DNA of 64,000 nucleotides from assembly GCA_026224775.1 (NCBI GenBank), contig JAMFRP010000026.1, positions 1 to 64,000 of the forward strand, given 5' to 3'. Positions within the stretch are counted from its first letter, which is position 1. The number at the start of each line of letters is the position of its first letter. Shown here one piece after another: positions 53,775-63,478 of this stretch. A program made the translations under genes and the position numbers. The stretch is from Bacteroidota bacterium (GTDB lineage: Bacteria; Bacteroidota; Bacteroidia; Sphingobacteriales; Sphingobacteriaceae). A model generated the notes under the pieces. That model saw only the letters and a program-made list of their open reading frames with translations, had not been told where the DNA came from and searched no databases.

Positions 53775-54128
53775 TTAAATAGTCCTTCTTGGGCGTTTCT
53801 TTTTTTGAGGATCGTAGTTGCTGCTACCACTATTGTATGGTGGTTTTGAACCGAATGAACGCTTTGGCGCTTGTGGTTTAACCGGTTTTTCTTCAACTAT
53901 ATTCAGGGTAAGCTCACGATCACCTAAAGCAGTCCCACTAAGGGCATCTATAGCAGCTTCAGCTTCTTTTTGATCTGTAACTTCAATGAAAGCATATCCT
54001 TTGCACTTCTTACTTATCTTATCCCTTACTATCTTAATAGTGCTTACGGTTGCGTATGGCCCTACCAACTGAACAATTTCTAATTCAGTGCTGTTCAGTG
54101 GAAAGCCACTAATAAATAATTTGACCAT
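53775..54128 (-). CDS. RNA-recognition-motif (RRM) protein
   Basis: This 117-aa protein has an RRM at residues 1-80 with RNP2-like KLFISGFP and RNP1 KGYAFIEV, followed by a Pro/Lys-rich basic tail (KPVKPQAPKRS, KKKRPRRTI). These small RRM proteins are common in Bacteroidota and act as cold-shock-like RNA chaperones. ATG 54128 is preferred to the upstream in-frame ATG at 54158, which adds an unlike N-terminus. It is convergent with the beta-helix gene. Confidence 0.93.
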   Translation of the reverse strand: MVKLFISGFPLNSTELEIVQLVGPYATVSTIKIVRDKISKKCKGYAFIEVTDQKEAEAAIDALSGTALGDRELTLNIVEEKPVKPQAPKRSFGSKPPYNSGSSNYDPQKKKRPRRTI

Positions 54129-54225
54129 GACAGATGTTTGAAAAACAAAAATAAACAAACATTGCCATTTATGGAAGATGTTAAAAGATATATAATTTAA
54201 TTATAGATTTAATTTTAAACCAAAT

Positions 54226-54305
54226 GTCATTGCGAGGAACGAAGCAATCGCACGGAAGCAAGACGAACTATACAAGCTTGCGATTGCTTCGTACCTCGCA
54301 ATGAC
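54226..54305. repeat. 80-bp palindromic repeat element
   Basis: The end GTCATTGCGAGGAACGAAGC (54226-54245) is inverted at the other end as GCTTCGTACCTCGCAATGAC (54286-54305), with the inner GCGATTG/CAATCGC pairing further. The termini match the GTCATTGCGAGG...CTCGCAATGAC family known from several bacterial groups. It is probably a MITE/REP element. Confidence 0.75.
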
Positions 54306-54316
54306 AAAAAGAAATC

Positions 54317-54503
54317 TTATCTCAAATATTCCTTAGCTATCTCGGGATAAACAGCCACATAAACATTCGATTTGCGATTCTGATAAAAAGGATGTCCGAC
54401 AATGGCGATAGATTTATCATTTCAAAACACCTTCTACAAACCCGCCGATCTTTTCTTCGCTGTTTATTTTGTTCATTAAGGTTGTTATATTCAAAGTGTT
54501 CAT
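54317..54503 (-). pseudogene. remnant of a small gene, frameshifted
   Basis: From ATG 54503 the minus strand reads MNTLNITTLMNKINSEEKIG, GFVEGVLK and a TGA at the 3' end of that segment. One frame over, NDKSIAIVGHPFYQNRKSNV and YVAVYPEIAKEYLR end at TAA 54317. Together they look like one 63-aa protein with an indel near 54420. No family is recognised. It borders the palindromic repeat. Confidence 0.35.
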
Positions 54504-54572
54504 TATAGCCATAAGGTGTATGAATGCACCATCTTAGCCTTAACTTTCATAAACATTAGCAATGGCGACTAT

Positions 54573-56972
54573 ATGGATAACCACGATATTTTTGCTGAGA
54601 AATTAGATTTTACCTATAAAAAGGAAGAAAACTTAAGCGAGTTAAGAAGCTACCTGGCCAAATACTTAAGTTACTGGTACCTGTTTGTAATCAGTATTAT
54701 TATTTGCCTGGGCGGGGCTTTAATTTATCTTGGGTATTTACCCAGCCAATGGGCCATCACCAGTAAAATTATTGTTGAGGACAATAAAGACAATACCAGC
54801 AAATCATTAACAAATGGCGTAAACTCTGATCTGGCCTCGCTTTTTGAAGTGAAAAGTAATGCAGATAATGAGGTCAAAATCCTGAAATCGCGCAGCTTAA
54901 TAAGAAGCGTTATTACCTCACTTAACCTTAACGCGCACATTTATGATGCCAATGGCTTAAGAAAAAAGGAAGAGTTTAGCAATGCGCCTTTCGCGGTAGC
55001 CATCAATAATAAAAGTGATGACGAAAAAGCGTCGACTTATAAGATAAATATTATTGATAACAACAATTATCGCATTGTTGATAGCCGCAACGACCTTGCC
55101 CTTACCGCTGTATTTGGTAAACAAATATTGATCAATAAAGATAGCCTCACCATAAATAAAACAAATGCTTTTGTTGCTGATGGTAATTATGAGGTTAAAA
55201 TTTCCCCCATAAAAGAGGCGGAAAAAGAATTGAATGATGATTTTAATGCTTCGCTGGATGATAAGCAGGCAACCGTGATAGATCTGCAATTAAACTATCA
55301 CGACCCTCAACGTGGTGAAGTGATCCTGCAAAAGTTAATGGACCTGTATCTGCAAAATAACCTGGCCAATAAGGTTAGGCTTGCCGATAGTACCATGAAA
55401 TTTATTGACAGGCGCCTTAATCTGGTTGGCTCCCAACTGAATAATGTTGAAACGGATTTGGAAAAATACAAGGTAAATAACCAAATATCAGATATTACCG
55501 CACAAGGTAAGGCGCTTGTTGAGGGTGCGGATGATTACCAAAATAAGCTGAATGATAACGAGGTGCAGTTAGCTGTGGTAAACAGCATGTATAAATATGT
55601 TAACAGCAGCGATAAGCCCCAGCAAATACCGAGTTCGCTTATCACCAAGGATATGGCATTTGGCACCGCGATAAATGAATATAACGCCATGTTGCAACAT
55701 CGCGAGCAGCTAAAATCATCATTTGTAGAAACCAGTACTATAATTACAGATCTCGATCAGCAAATAAAAATAGCGCGCGACGCACTCAAGAACAGCCTGA
55801 TGAATTATCGCAACAGTTTGGAGATTGCACAAGGGCAGTTAAAAAAACAAAACAATGTAATTACAGGCAAAATAGCCGAAGCACCTTCTAAAGAACGTGT
55901 ATATCTTGATTATTCAAGGCAGCAAACTTTAAAACAGGACCTTTATTTGTATCTGTTGCAAAAAAGAGAAGAAACAGCTATCTCACAAACAGCAACCATT
56001 GCCAGCTGCCGCATATTGGATGATGCCGAAAGTGATGAACGCCCCTTCGCCCCAAAAAAGTCATTAATAATGCTGATGGGATTACTTGCCGGTTTTGTAA
56101 TACCAATAACAGGTTTAAGTATTAAAGAAATGCTCAATATTAAAATCCAAAATAAAGGCGACATTGACAAACATACCAACGTGCCTTTATTGGGCGAAAT
56201 AAGCCGCAGTATCAATACCAAAGCATTGCTCACTTATTGCGACCCCATGTCGATAGTATCTGAGCAGATAAGAGCCATACGTACTAACCTGAAATACGTT
56301 ACCGATAAGGGTAAATCAAACGTGATCATGTTTACATCGAGCATGAGTGGCGAGGGTAAATCATTCATATCGCTTAACCTGGCCAATTCAATCGCGTTAT
56401 CGGGCAAAAAGGTTGTTTTGCTGGAGCTTGATTTACGCAAACCGCGTTTATTGAAAAGCATAGGCATGGATAATGAATTCGGCTTTACCAATTACATGAT
56501 CTCTGCCGATAGGATTGATACAGAATTGCTGGTTAAGCAATCTACCATTAATGAGAATTTTTACCTGATCTCATCCGGCCCGATCCCGCCAAACCCTGCC
56601 GAACTATTGATGGATGATAGATTGGGCGTTTTGATTGATGATCTGCGTGTAAAGTTTGATTATGTAATTATTGATACCGCGCCGGTTGGCCTGGTGTCAG
56701 ATGCGCTAATCATAGAAGAGCATGCTGATATTACCTGCTTTGTGCTGAGGCAAAATTATACCTATAAATCGCAATTAGGTATTGTGAATGACCTTTACAA
56801 AACCAAGAAAGTAAAACAGCTTTACCTGGTTGTGAATGATATTCAGCTTGAAAAGAACGCGCTTACCGGCTATGGCAATGGCTACCGGGGCTACGGTTAT
56901 GCCATGGCCGAGGAAGAAGAAAGCACCGGACTGAACTCGTTGTTAAAAAGATTGAAACCCGTTGTCAGATAA
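54573..56972 (+). CDS. polysaccharide co-polymerase/tyrosine autokinase (Wzc-like)
   Basis: This 799-aa inner-membrane protein has TM1 near residues 37-58, a periplasmic Wzz domain with coiled-coil helices (to about 490), and TM2 near 500. The cytoplasmic BY-kinase has Walker A SSMSGEGKSF (Lys596), Walker A' VLLELDLRKPRL and Walker B VIIDTAPVGLVSD. It ends in a tyrosine cluster (GYGNGYRGYGYA), the autophosphorylation tail. It sets polymer chain length in exopolysaccharide export. ATG 54573 gives the expected start; the frame extends to 54516. It is the first gene of the locus here. Confidence 0.94.
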   Translation: MDNHDIFAEKLDFTYKKEENLSELRSYLAKYLSYWYLFVISIIICLGGALIYLGYLPSQWAITSKIIVEDNKDNTSKSLTNGVNSDLASLFEVKSNADNEVKILKSRSLIRSVITSLNLNAHIYDANGLRKKEEFSNAPFAVAINNKSDDEKASTYKINIIDNNNYRIVDSRNDLALTAVFGKQILINKDSLTINKTNAFVADGNYEVKISPIKEAEKELNDDFNASLDDKQATVIDLQLNYHDPQRGEVILQKLMDLYLQNNLANKVRLADSTMKFIDRRLNLVGSQLNNVETDLEKYKVNNQISDITAQGKALVEGADDYQNKLNDNEVQLAVVNSMYKYVNSSDKPQQIPSSLITKDMAFGTAINEYNAMLQHREQLKSSFVETSTIITDLDQQIKIARDALKNSLMNYRNSLEIAQGQLKKQNNVITGKIAEAPSKERVYLDYSRQQTLKQDLYLYLLQKREETAISQTATIASCRILDDAESDERPFAPKKSLIMLMGLLAGFVIPITGLSIKEMLNIKIQNKGDIDKHTNVPLLGEISRSINTKALLTYCDPMSIVSEQIRAIRTNLKYVTDKGKSNVIMFTSSMSGEGKSFISLNLANSIALSGKKVVLLELDLRKPRLLKSIGMDNEFGFTNYMISADRIDTELLVKQSTINENFYLISSGPIPPNPAELLMDDRLGVLIDDLRVKFDYVIIDTAPVGLVSDALIIEEHADITCFVLRQNYTYKSQLGIVNDLYKTKKVKQLYLVVNDIQLEKNALTGYGNGYRGYGYAMAEEEESTGLNSLLKRLKPVVR

Positions 56973-56984
56973 ACCCAATGTATT

Positions 56985-58346
56985 ATGCTGCAAGCTGTAC
57001 AATTATACATATTCAGGTTTTTTAATAAAGGTCACGAGCGCTCGTTAAAAGCAAAGCGTAACATTGTTATGTCGCTGCTTATTAAAGGAGGCAGTGTTAT
57101 TATATCGTTTTTACTTATCCCGCTTACCATTAATTATGTAAACCCAGCTCAGTATGGTATCTGGCTAACGCTTAGCTCATTAATAACATGGGCTGCACTG
57201 TTTGATATGGGCCTGGGCAATGGCTTAAAAAACAAGCTTACCGAGTTTATCGCGCTTGATGATATGACCCAGGCACGCAGCTATGTAAGTTCAGCTTATG
57301 CCATGCTGTGTGTGATTTCTGTATTGCTGTTCGTCGTGTTTTGGCCTGTAAACGTTCACCTCCACTGGAACCATATCCTAAATACAGGAGCTGCAACGGA
57401 TTATGATCTTAATAACCTTGTGCTGCTCATATTCGGGTTCTTTTGTATCCAGTTTGTATTACAGCTTATCAATACTGTATTAACTGCCAATCAGGAACCT
57501 GCCAAAACGGGTGTCATAAATTTCATTGGGCAACTGCTCACTTTCATAGCTATTCTGATACTGGCAAAATACACTGCCGGGTCATTAAATTTACTGGTTT
57601 GGGCATTTGCCGGGATACCCTTGCTGGTTTTACTTTGCGGCAGTATCTGGTTTTATAACCACAACTACAAACCGATAGCGCCTGCTTTTAAACTGATTAA
57701 ACTAAGCAGTGCAAAACAGCTTCTGGCTACGGGTAGCACTTTCTTTATCATTCAAATTGCGGCATTGGTAATGTATGAGAGTGATAACATTGTAATTACA
57801 AGGCTATTCGGCCCTAAAGAAGTTACCACGTTTAATATTGCCTACAAGCTTTTTTCGGTGATACTGATGTTTTTTGTAATTGTGATAACCCCATTCTGGA
57901 GCGCATTTACCGAAGCATATACTAAAGGCGATTTCGATTGGATTAAAAGCGCCATCGCCAATGCCAATAAAATGTGGTTTGCACTTAGCCTTTGCGCCGT
58001 GCTTTTACTGTTGCTTTCGCCCTGGTTATACCATTTATGGGTGGGTAAAACAGTTATTGTGCCTTTAAATCTTTCTATTGCCATGTGTGTGTATTGTGTG
58101 GCCTTTATTTGGCAGGCCATACACGTACAGTTAATTAATGGCACGGGTAAAATAAGGCTACAGTTATACCTGGGAATATTCGCGATGGTATTGAATATCC
58201 CACTGTGTATTTTTTTAGGTAGACGAATAGGATTAGCAGGAATCACCTGGTCCAACACGGTATTTTTTATAATAATGGGGATAGTTTTCTCTATCCAAAC
58301 CAAAAAAATAATTAACAAAACAGCCACCGGAATTTTTAACGCCTGA
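56985..58346 (+). CDS. oligosaccharide flippase (Wzx/PST-type)
   Basis: This 453-aa membrane protein has about 12-14 TM helices of the polysaccharide transporter (MOP/PST) superfamily: KGGSVIISFLLIPLTINYV, YGIWLTLSSLITWAALFDMG and a C-terminal half with LFGPKEVTTFNIAYKLFSV. It flips lipid-linked sugar units across the inner membrane. It starts 12 nt after the kinase gene in the same operon. Confidence 0.93.
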   Translation: MLQAVQLYIFRFFNKGHERSLKAKRNIVMSLLIKGGSVIISFLLIPLTINYVNPAQYGIWLTLSSLITWAALFDMGLGNGLKNKLTEFIALDDMTQARSYVSSAYAMLCVISVLLFVVFWPVNVHLHWNHILNTGAATDYDLNNLVLLIFGFFCIQFVLQLINTVLTANQEPAKTGVINFIGQLLTFIAILILAKYTAGSLNLLVWAFAGIPLLVLLCGSIWFYNHNYKPIAPAFKLIKLSSAKQLLATGSTFFIIQIAALVMYESDNIVITRLFGPKEVTTFNIAYKLFSVILMFFVIVITPFWSAFTEAYTKGDFDWIKSAIANANKMWFALSLCAVLLLLLSPWLYHLWVGKTVIVPLNLSIAMCVYCVAFIWQAIHVQLINGTGKIRLQLYLGIFAMVLNIPLCIFLGRRIGLAGITWSNTVFFIIMGIVFSIQTKKIINKTATGIFNA

Positions 58347-58376
58347 ATATTTATTGAGTTAAATAACATATAAATA

Positions 58377-59024
58377 ATGAAGCTGGTAAGGAAATTTTAC
58401 AGAGGATTAAGGGTTATTTATTACCACACAGCACGGGTGTACTCGTGGTTGATCACCTGTTTTAAATTTTTCCTGAATGACGTAAAATACCATCGTGATT
58501 TTATAAGTTATGGTGTGCCAATCCTGGATATTAATCCACAGGGAAGTTTCATTATCGGAAAAAAATTCAGGTTTAACAGTGGTAAATACCATGCTATGGG
58601 TGGCAGACAACAGCAGTGCTATTTTGTTGCTGCAAAAGGCGCACGCATTACCATAGGTGATAATGTAGGAATGACCTCGATAGCTATTATTTGCCATGAT
58701 AGCATTAGTATAGGCGATAATGTAAAAATTGGCATCAATACGGTGATCTATGATACCGACTTTCATTCGCTTGATGCCAGTATCCGCAACCAGTATCCTG
58801 AAAGTATCGAGGGTGTAAAAAGCAAGCCGGTAACTATTTGTGATGGTGCATTTATCGGCGGTCATACAACTATTTTAAAAGGAGTAACTATTGGTAAAAA
58901 TTCTGTAGTAGGCGCAGGGTCGGTGGTGTTTCAAAGCATCCCCGATGAGCAGATATGGGCAGGTAACCCGGCAAAATATGTAAAGGACACTTATAGCATA
59001 AAACTAAGCGTGGTAAATGAATAA
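58377..59024 (+). CDS. hexapeptide-repeat acyltransferase (LbH)
   Basis: This 215-aa protein has left-handed beta-helix hexapeptide repeats (ARITIGDNVGMTSIAII, ISIGDNVKIGINTVIY, ICDGAFIGGHTTILKGVTIG) and the acceptor His in DTDFHSLD. It acetylates a sugar of the polymer or its lipid-linked precursor. It overlaps the polymerase gene start by 8 nt. Confidence 0.93.
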   Translation: MKLVRKFYRGLRVIYYHTARVYSWLITCFKFFLNDVKYHRDFISYGVPILDINPQGSFIIGKKFRFNSGKYHAMGGRQQQCYFVAAKGARITIGDNVGMTSIAIICHDSISIGDNVKIGINTVIYDTDFHSLDASIRNQYPESIEGVKSKPVTICDGAFIGGHTTILKGVTIGKNSVVGAGSVVFQSIPDEQIWAGNPAKYVKDTYSIKLSVVNE

Positions 59025-60252
59025 GCAGCTGTATACAATAATATTATTGGCAATGGTTGTAGCTTCTTACTTCCATATACAGGCTATTGTGCTTGCGCTC
59101 GCGGCTGTCATCATATTTATGCCGGTTAAAAATCATTTTGCGGCCATTAAAGTAATACGCCTTTTTGCTGTATTGATGATTCCTGTACTCTTAGGATTGA
59201 TTATAGGTTTAAGCAATGATAGTTACCTGATCCTGAAAGACCTGTATTACTTTACCATGCCTGTGTTTATTATTTTATCAGGTATTTTACTGGCATGCCA
59301 TATGGAAATAGGCCAGTTTCTCAAAGCGCTTGTTTATGCAGGGGTAGTTACCTCAATTATGGTAACTACCATTTCGGTTAGCTATATGGGTTTCGGCGCA
59401 TTGTTTGATCCGTATGCCGCGCATTATGCAATGGGCATAGTTGGTACACCTGGCCCGCCTGTGGCCCTGGCCTGCCTGCTGCTTACCCGTAAGTTCAATA
59501 TAAGGTTATTTGGTACGTTTTGGTTTAATGCATTTGTTGCTATTAATGCTTTGGGTATTTATATGTTTGCTTCGCGCAGTTACATTATTATTGCTATATG
59601 TTTTTTATTGTTGCTGGTAGCGGATAGGATTAAAAAAGCATGGATCATACCTGTTGTTGCAGCTGTAGCTATGCTGTATGTGATACTGCCTGCCGATCTG
59701 TTTAAAAGCAACTCATCTTCATCATTTACCGATAAGATCATTGGCTCGTTTGGCGAGATCACCATCGGTAATTATAATTCTGAACAGGATATTAATCTGC
59801 GCTACCGTGGCTATGAAACGTTTATGGCCCTTAACGGCTATGCCGAAGGTTCCGAATCCGAAATGCTATTCGGAGGGTTGGGCAAATTGGTTGATCTGAA
59901 AATATTTGTACGCCTTGGTGAAGATGCCGATTTTAGATACATACCTGTTTTACATAATGGCTGGATGTACCTGCTGGTAAAAACAGGTATAACGGGCGTA
60001 CTTACTTATTTATTGATATTTTTTGGCCTTGTAGTAACCAACTGGCGAAAATATACTGATATGGCAGGCCGGCCCATCATCAGGCTACTGGCAGCATTAA
60101 ATATAGGTTGCATAATAAGCCTGTTAATTACCAATTACATAGTAACCTCTTTTTTTAATGTTGAAATGGCTGTACTAATGGTAACACTTGGTTATAGTTT
60201 TTATTACATCAATTATTTGTCGGCAATATTAAATCATAATTATGAACGCTAA
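59017..60252 (+). CDS. O-antigen-polymerase-like membrane protein (Wzy)
   Basis: This 411-aa protein has about 11-12 TM helices and a large loop after residue 230 (ISLRYRGYETFMALNGY-like, here NLRYRGYETFMALNG). It ends with the tail typical of O-antigen ligase/polymerase proteins, for example WMYLLVKTGITGVLTYLLIFFGL. It probably joins repeat units on the periplasmic side. It overlaps both neighbours (8 nt upstream, 11 nt downstream), so translation is coupled. Confidence 0.85.
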   Translation: MNKQLYTIILLAMVVASYFHIQAIVLALAAVIIFMPVKNHFAAIKVIRLFAVLMIPVLLGLIIGLSNDSYLILKDLYYFTMPVFIILSGILLACHMEIGQFLKALVYAGVVTSIMVTTISVSYMGFGALFDPYAAHYAMGIVGTPGPPVALACLLLTRKFNIRLFGTFWFNAFVAINALGIYMFASRSYIIIAICFLLLLVADRIKKAWIIPVVAAVAMLYVILPADLFKSNSSSSFTDKIIGSFGEITIGNYNSEQDINLRYRGYETFMALNGYAEGSESEMLFGGLGKLVDLKIFVRLGEDADFRYIPVLHNGWMYLLVKTGITGVLTYLLIFFGLVVTNWRKYTDMAGRPIIRLLAALNIGCIISLLITNYIVTSFFNVEMAVLMVTLGYSFYYINYLSAILNHNYER

Positions 60253-61012
60253 ACATACCTTGTCGAAAGTATCGGTTATTACGATAGTGTACAACGCGGT
60301 TGATACTATTGAAAATACCATACAAAGTGTTATTGAACAAACCTATCCAAATATTGAATATATTATTATTGATGGTGGCTCAACGGATGGCACCCTTCAA
60401 ATTATTGAACAATACAAGAATAGCATTAGCAAGGTTATTACCGGGCCTGATAAGGGCATTGCCGATGCCTTTAATAAGGGTATAGCCCTGGCTACCGGCG
60501 ATTGGATAGGAATGATAAATGCCGACGACTGGTACACTTACAATGCCATTGAACGGGTAATGCTAAACGTTTCGGCCAATGATGAGATATGTTGTGGCAA
60601 TTTAACCTTGATTGGCGAAAATGGATTCGCCCTTTGCAAAAAAAGCAAGGTAAGGTGGCTTAACCTGGGCATGTACATTATGCATCCTACCTGTTTTGTA
60701 CGAAAGGAAGTATACGAACGCATTGGTTTGTATGATACCTCATTAAAAATAGCTGTTGATTTTGATATGTTCCTGCGGATAAAAAGCCGCGGATTTAAAA
60801 TTAAGTACATAAAAGAGATGATCGCCTTTATGCGTACCGGTGGCACAAGCAGCAATGTGGTACAAATGCATCAGGAGGAACTGATAGTAATGCGCCGGCA
60901 CCTGCATCATTTATTATACCTGATCTCTGCATCGTTTAATTACCTCAACAGGTTGCGTTGGCGTTTCTTTTACCAAAACCCTTTTGTACACACACAAGAT
61001 ATCAACCTATGA
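60242..61012 (+). CDS. glycosyltransferase family 2
   Basis: This 256-aa GT-A protein has SVITIVYNAVDTIENTIQSV, IIIDGGSTDGT, then GPDKGIADAFNKGIALATG and the DxD-like NADDW. It transfers a sugar from a nucleotide donor onto the lipid-linked precursor at the inner membrane face. The stop overlaps the next start by 4 nt (ATGA). Confidence 0.95.
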   Translation: MNAKHTLSKVSVITIVYNAVDTIENTIQSVIEQTYPNIEYIIIDGGSTDGTLQIIEQYKNSISKVITGPDKGIADAFNKGIALATGDWIGMINADDWYTYNAIERVMLNVSANDEICCGNLTLIGENGFALCKKSKVRWLNLGMYIMHPTCFVRKEVYERIGLYDTSLKIAVDFDMFLRIKSRGFKIKYIKEMIAFMRTGGTSSNVVQMHQEELIVMRRHLHHLLYLISASFNYLNRLRWRFFYQNPFVHTQDINL

Positions 61013-62322
61013 AAAAAAAGATACTCATATCTGCTTATGCCATATCACCAACCAGAGGATCTGAATATGGGGCTGCCTGGAATACGGTGATCAACCTGGC
61101 CAAGGAGCATGAGCTATGGGTATTGTATGGCATGTCCGACGATCATATGGGCGATACACAAACACTTAAAAGTTATATCGAAACTAATCCTTTACCATCA
61201 GTCACATTTATTGAGGTTAAAGCGCCATTATTAGCAAAAATCATCAATTTGCTCAATAAAATAGGGTTAGGCTGGTTCTTTTACTTCGCTTATTATCTGT
61301 GGCAAAAAGAAGTATTAAATACCGCCCGGGTTTTGTTGGAAACTGTTGATATTGATATTGTCCATCAGCTTGGCCCAATAGGTTTTCGCGAACCTGGATT
61401 TTTAGGAGAATTGGATAAGCCATTAATTTGGGGGCCTATTGGTGGGATGAACATCATTAGCCCAGTGCTTCTAAAAGGGAAACCATTTTCAACCCGGATC
61501 AAATTCCGTATTAAAAACATCATCAATAAAATACAACTCAACTACTCGCCACGAATAGCAAGGGCATTTCAACGGGCCGATGTTTTACTATCTGCCACTA
61601 CAAACGGCAAGCATACTATACAAGATAAATTTGGCAGACAAAGTTACCTAATGCCGGAACAGGGCATTATAGGCGATATTGATTTGGATGAAGCAAAATT
61701 CAACAATGTTCAGCACACGGTTAAATTGGTTTGGTCAGGTACACATATTGAGCGGAAGAACCTGCAGTTATGCCTTAATGCTTTAGCCCTTGTTAAACAA
61801 CGTAATTGGATATTGCACATATTAGGTAACGGGCCTCTTACCGATCAGTTAAAGCAAAAAGCTAAAGAATTGAATTTGTCAGGTGCCGTTATTTGGTATG
61901 GCCATTTATCCCGGACTAAAGCTATCCAAATTATGCGTTCATCGCATTTGCATTTCATCACCAGTATAGCCGAGGATAACCCGGCGGTAATTTTTGAAGC
62001 CATGAGCGCCGGTGTACCTACGCTAACGCTTGATCATTGCGGAATGGGCGACGTGCTTTGTGAAAAATGCGCTATAAAAATTAAGGTAGAAAGTCATCAT
62101 CGCATGGCAAGAAATATAGCCGAACATGTGGAATATTTACTGGCTAATTCCGAAGTTTTGGCCGATATGGCACTTGAAACCTTAAAGTGTGCCACGAAAC
62201 ATGAATGGAGTAAACGTTTGAATCTATTGAATAGTTGTTACGATGCGGCTATTGAAGTTTATAAAGATAAAGCCGCTTCAAAAGTCATTTTTTCACCCTT
62301 AATTATTTGGGAAGATGCATAA
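61009..62322 (+). CDS. glycosyltransferase family 4 (GT-B)
   Basis: This 437-aa GT-B protein has the N-terminal KILISAYAISPTRGSEYGAAWN, the central LVWSGTHIERKNLQLCLNAL, and the C-terminal ENPAVIFEAMSAGVPTLTLD with the E-x7-E retaining signature (here EDNPAVIFEAMSAG). ATG 61009 is chosen; the upstream ATG at 60958 lies inside the GT2 gene. It overlaps the next gene by 8 nt. Confidence 0.93.
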   Translation: MKKKILISAYAISPTRGSEYGAAWNTVINLAKEHELWVLYGMSDDHMGDTQTLKSYIETNPLPSVTFIEVKAPLLAKIINLLNKIGLGWFFYFAYYLWQKEVLNTARVLLETVDIDIVHQLGPIGFREPGFLGELDKPLIWGPIGGMNIISPVLLKGKPFSTRIKFRIKNIINKIQLNYSPRIARAFQRADVLLSATTNGKHTIQDKFGRQSYLMPEQGIIGDIDLDEAKFNNVQHTVKLVWSGTHIERKNLQLCLNALALVKQRNWILHILGNGPLTDQLKQKAKELNLSGAVIWYGHLSRTKAIQIMRSSHLHFITSIAEDNPAVIFEAMSAGVPTLTLDHCGMGDVLCEKCAIKIKVESHHRMARNIAEHVEYLLANSEVLADMALETLKCATKHEWSKRLNLLNSCYDAAIEVYKDKAASKVIFSPLIIWEDA

Positions 62323-63478
62323 TAACAGGGAGAAAAAGTTGCGATTGGGTATTGATGCCAAGTGGTTTTTTGAAGGGCCGCCAAGCGGCCACATGGTAGT
62401 AAAAAACCTGGTTGATGAGATCATCCGTAATAACGATAATAGCTTTGATATATACCTGTTAATGAACCGGAAGGATGAGCAGCGTGCTTTGGCACATTTT
62501 CCTGCCGGTACAAAAATCATCTTCCTGGTTAAGCTGCCAAACCTCATCACCAATGCATTGCTGTTGCCTGTTATTGCCCGCAGGTATTCACTTGATATTT
62601 TGATGCTTCAAAACTTTAATGTTTTATGGTCGCGCAATGTTTTTAAAGTGGTATACATACACGATGCGCTGTTTTTAGATTATCCCCAGTATTATTCTTT
62701 TTTTGAGCGACTGCATTTTGGGCAAATGAAAATCCTCGCCCGGAATGCCGACCGGGTAATTACCATATCGAACACCGAAAAAGAACGGATGATAAAACAT
62801 CATTTTTCAGCGCCGGAGAATATTACAGTGGTTTATCATGGCATTAATCCGGGCTTTAAACCATTAGTTTCGCAACCATGTGATGCTATCAGGAAGGTGA
62901 TAAACAGCTATGCCCTGCCTGAGCGGTATGTACTATATGTAGGTAGGGTAAACGCTCGTAAAAACCTAACCACACTCATTAAATCGTTTGCATTATTGCA
63001 GGATACGGATCTGAAACTGTTAATAGTCGGAGGCGGGTTTTCAACTCAAAAAAATAAATTAAACGAGCTAATTGACCAGCTTAATTTAGCCGATAGGATA
63101 ATTTTTACAGGGCATGTGCCCGAGGAAGATTTGTATTTAATATACGCGGCCGCTATGGTTTTTTGCTTTCCTTCATACGCCGAAGGTTTTGGCTTGCCCC
63201 CGCTTGAGGCCATGTGCTGCGGTGTGCCGGTAATAGTATCTAACCGAACATCAATACCTGAAATATGCGGTAACGCGGCCATATATGCCAGCCCCGATAG
63301 CGCTAAAGCTATAGCTAAAGAGATTGATAACTTATTATGTAATGAACACCTGTATCACGAAAAAATGATACAGGGAATTGATCATGCCGCCGGGTTTACG
63401 TGGAAAAAATCTGCCGATGAAATATTAACATTAATTACCAACGCTTATGCTGATAGAAAAAGTTATACGGAAGCTTAA
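62315..63478 (+). CDS. glycosyltransferase family 4 (GT-B)
   Basis: This 387-aa GT-B protein starts LRLGIDAKWFFEGPPSGHMV, with VYVGRVNARKNL-like LYVGRVNARKNLTTLIKSF, the C-terminal SYAEGFGLPPLEAMCCGVPV (E-x7-E) and SRTSIPEICGNAA-like NRTSIPEICGNAA. This is the mannosyltransferase-like layout of plant-and-bacterial GT4 enzymes. The 3' end overlaps the next acyltransferase gene by 32 nt. Confidence 0.94.
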   Translation: MHNNREKKLRLGIDAKWFFEGPPSGHMVVKNLVDEIIRNNDNSFDIYLLMNRKDEQRALAHFPAGTKIIFLVKLPNLITNALLLPVIARRYSLDILMLQNFNVLWSRNVFKVVYIHDALFLDYPQYYSFFERLHFGQMKILARNADRVITISNTEKERMIKHHFSAPENITVVYHGINPGFKPLVSQPCDAIRKVINSYALPERYVLYVGRVNARKNLTTLIKSFALLQDTDLKLLIVGGGFSTQKNKLNELIDQLNLADRIIFTGHVPEEDLYLIYAAAMVFCFPSYAEGFGLPPLEAMCCGVPVIVSNRTSIPEICGNAAIYASPDSAKAIAKEIDNLLCNEHLYHEKMIQGIDHAAGFTWKKSADEILTLITNAYADRKSYTEA

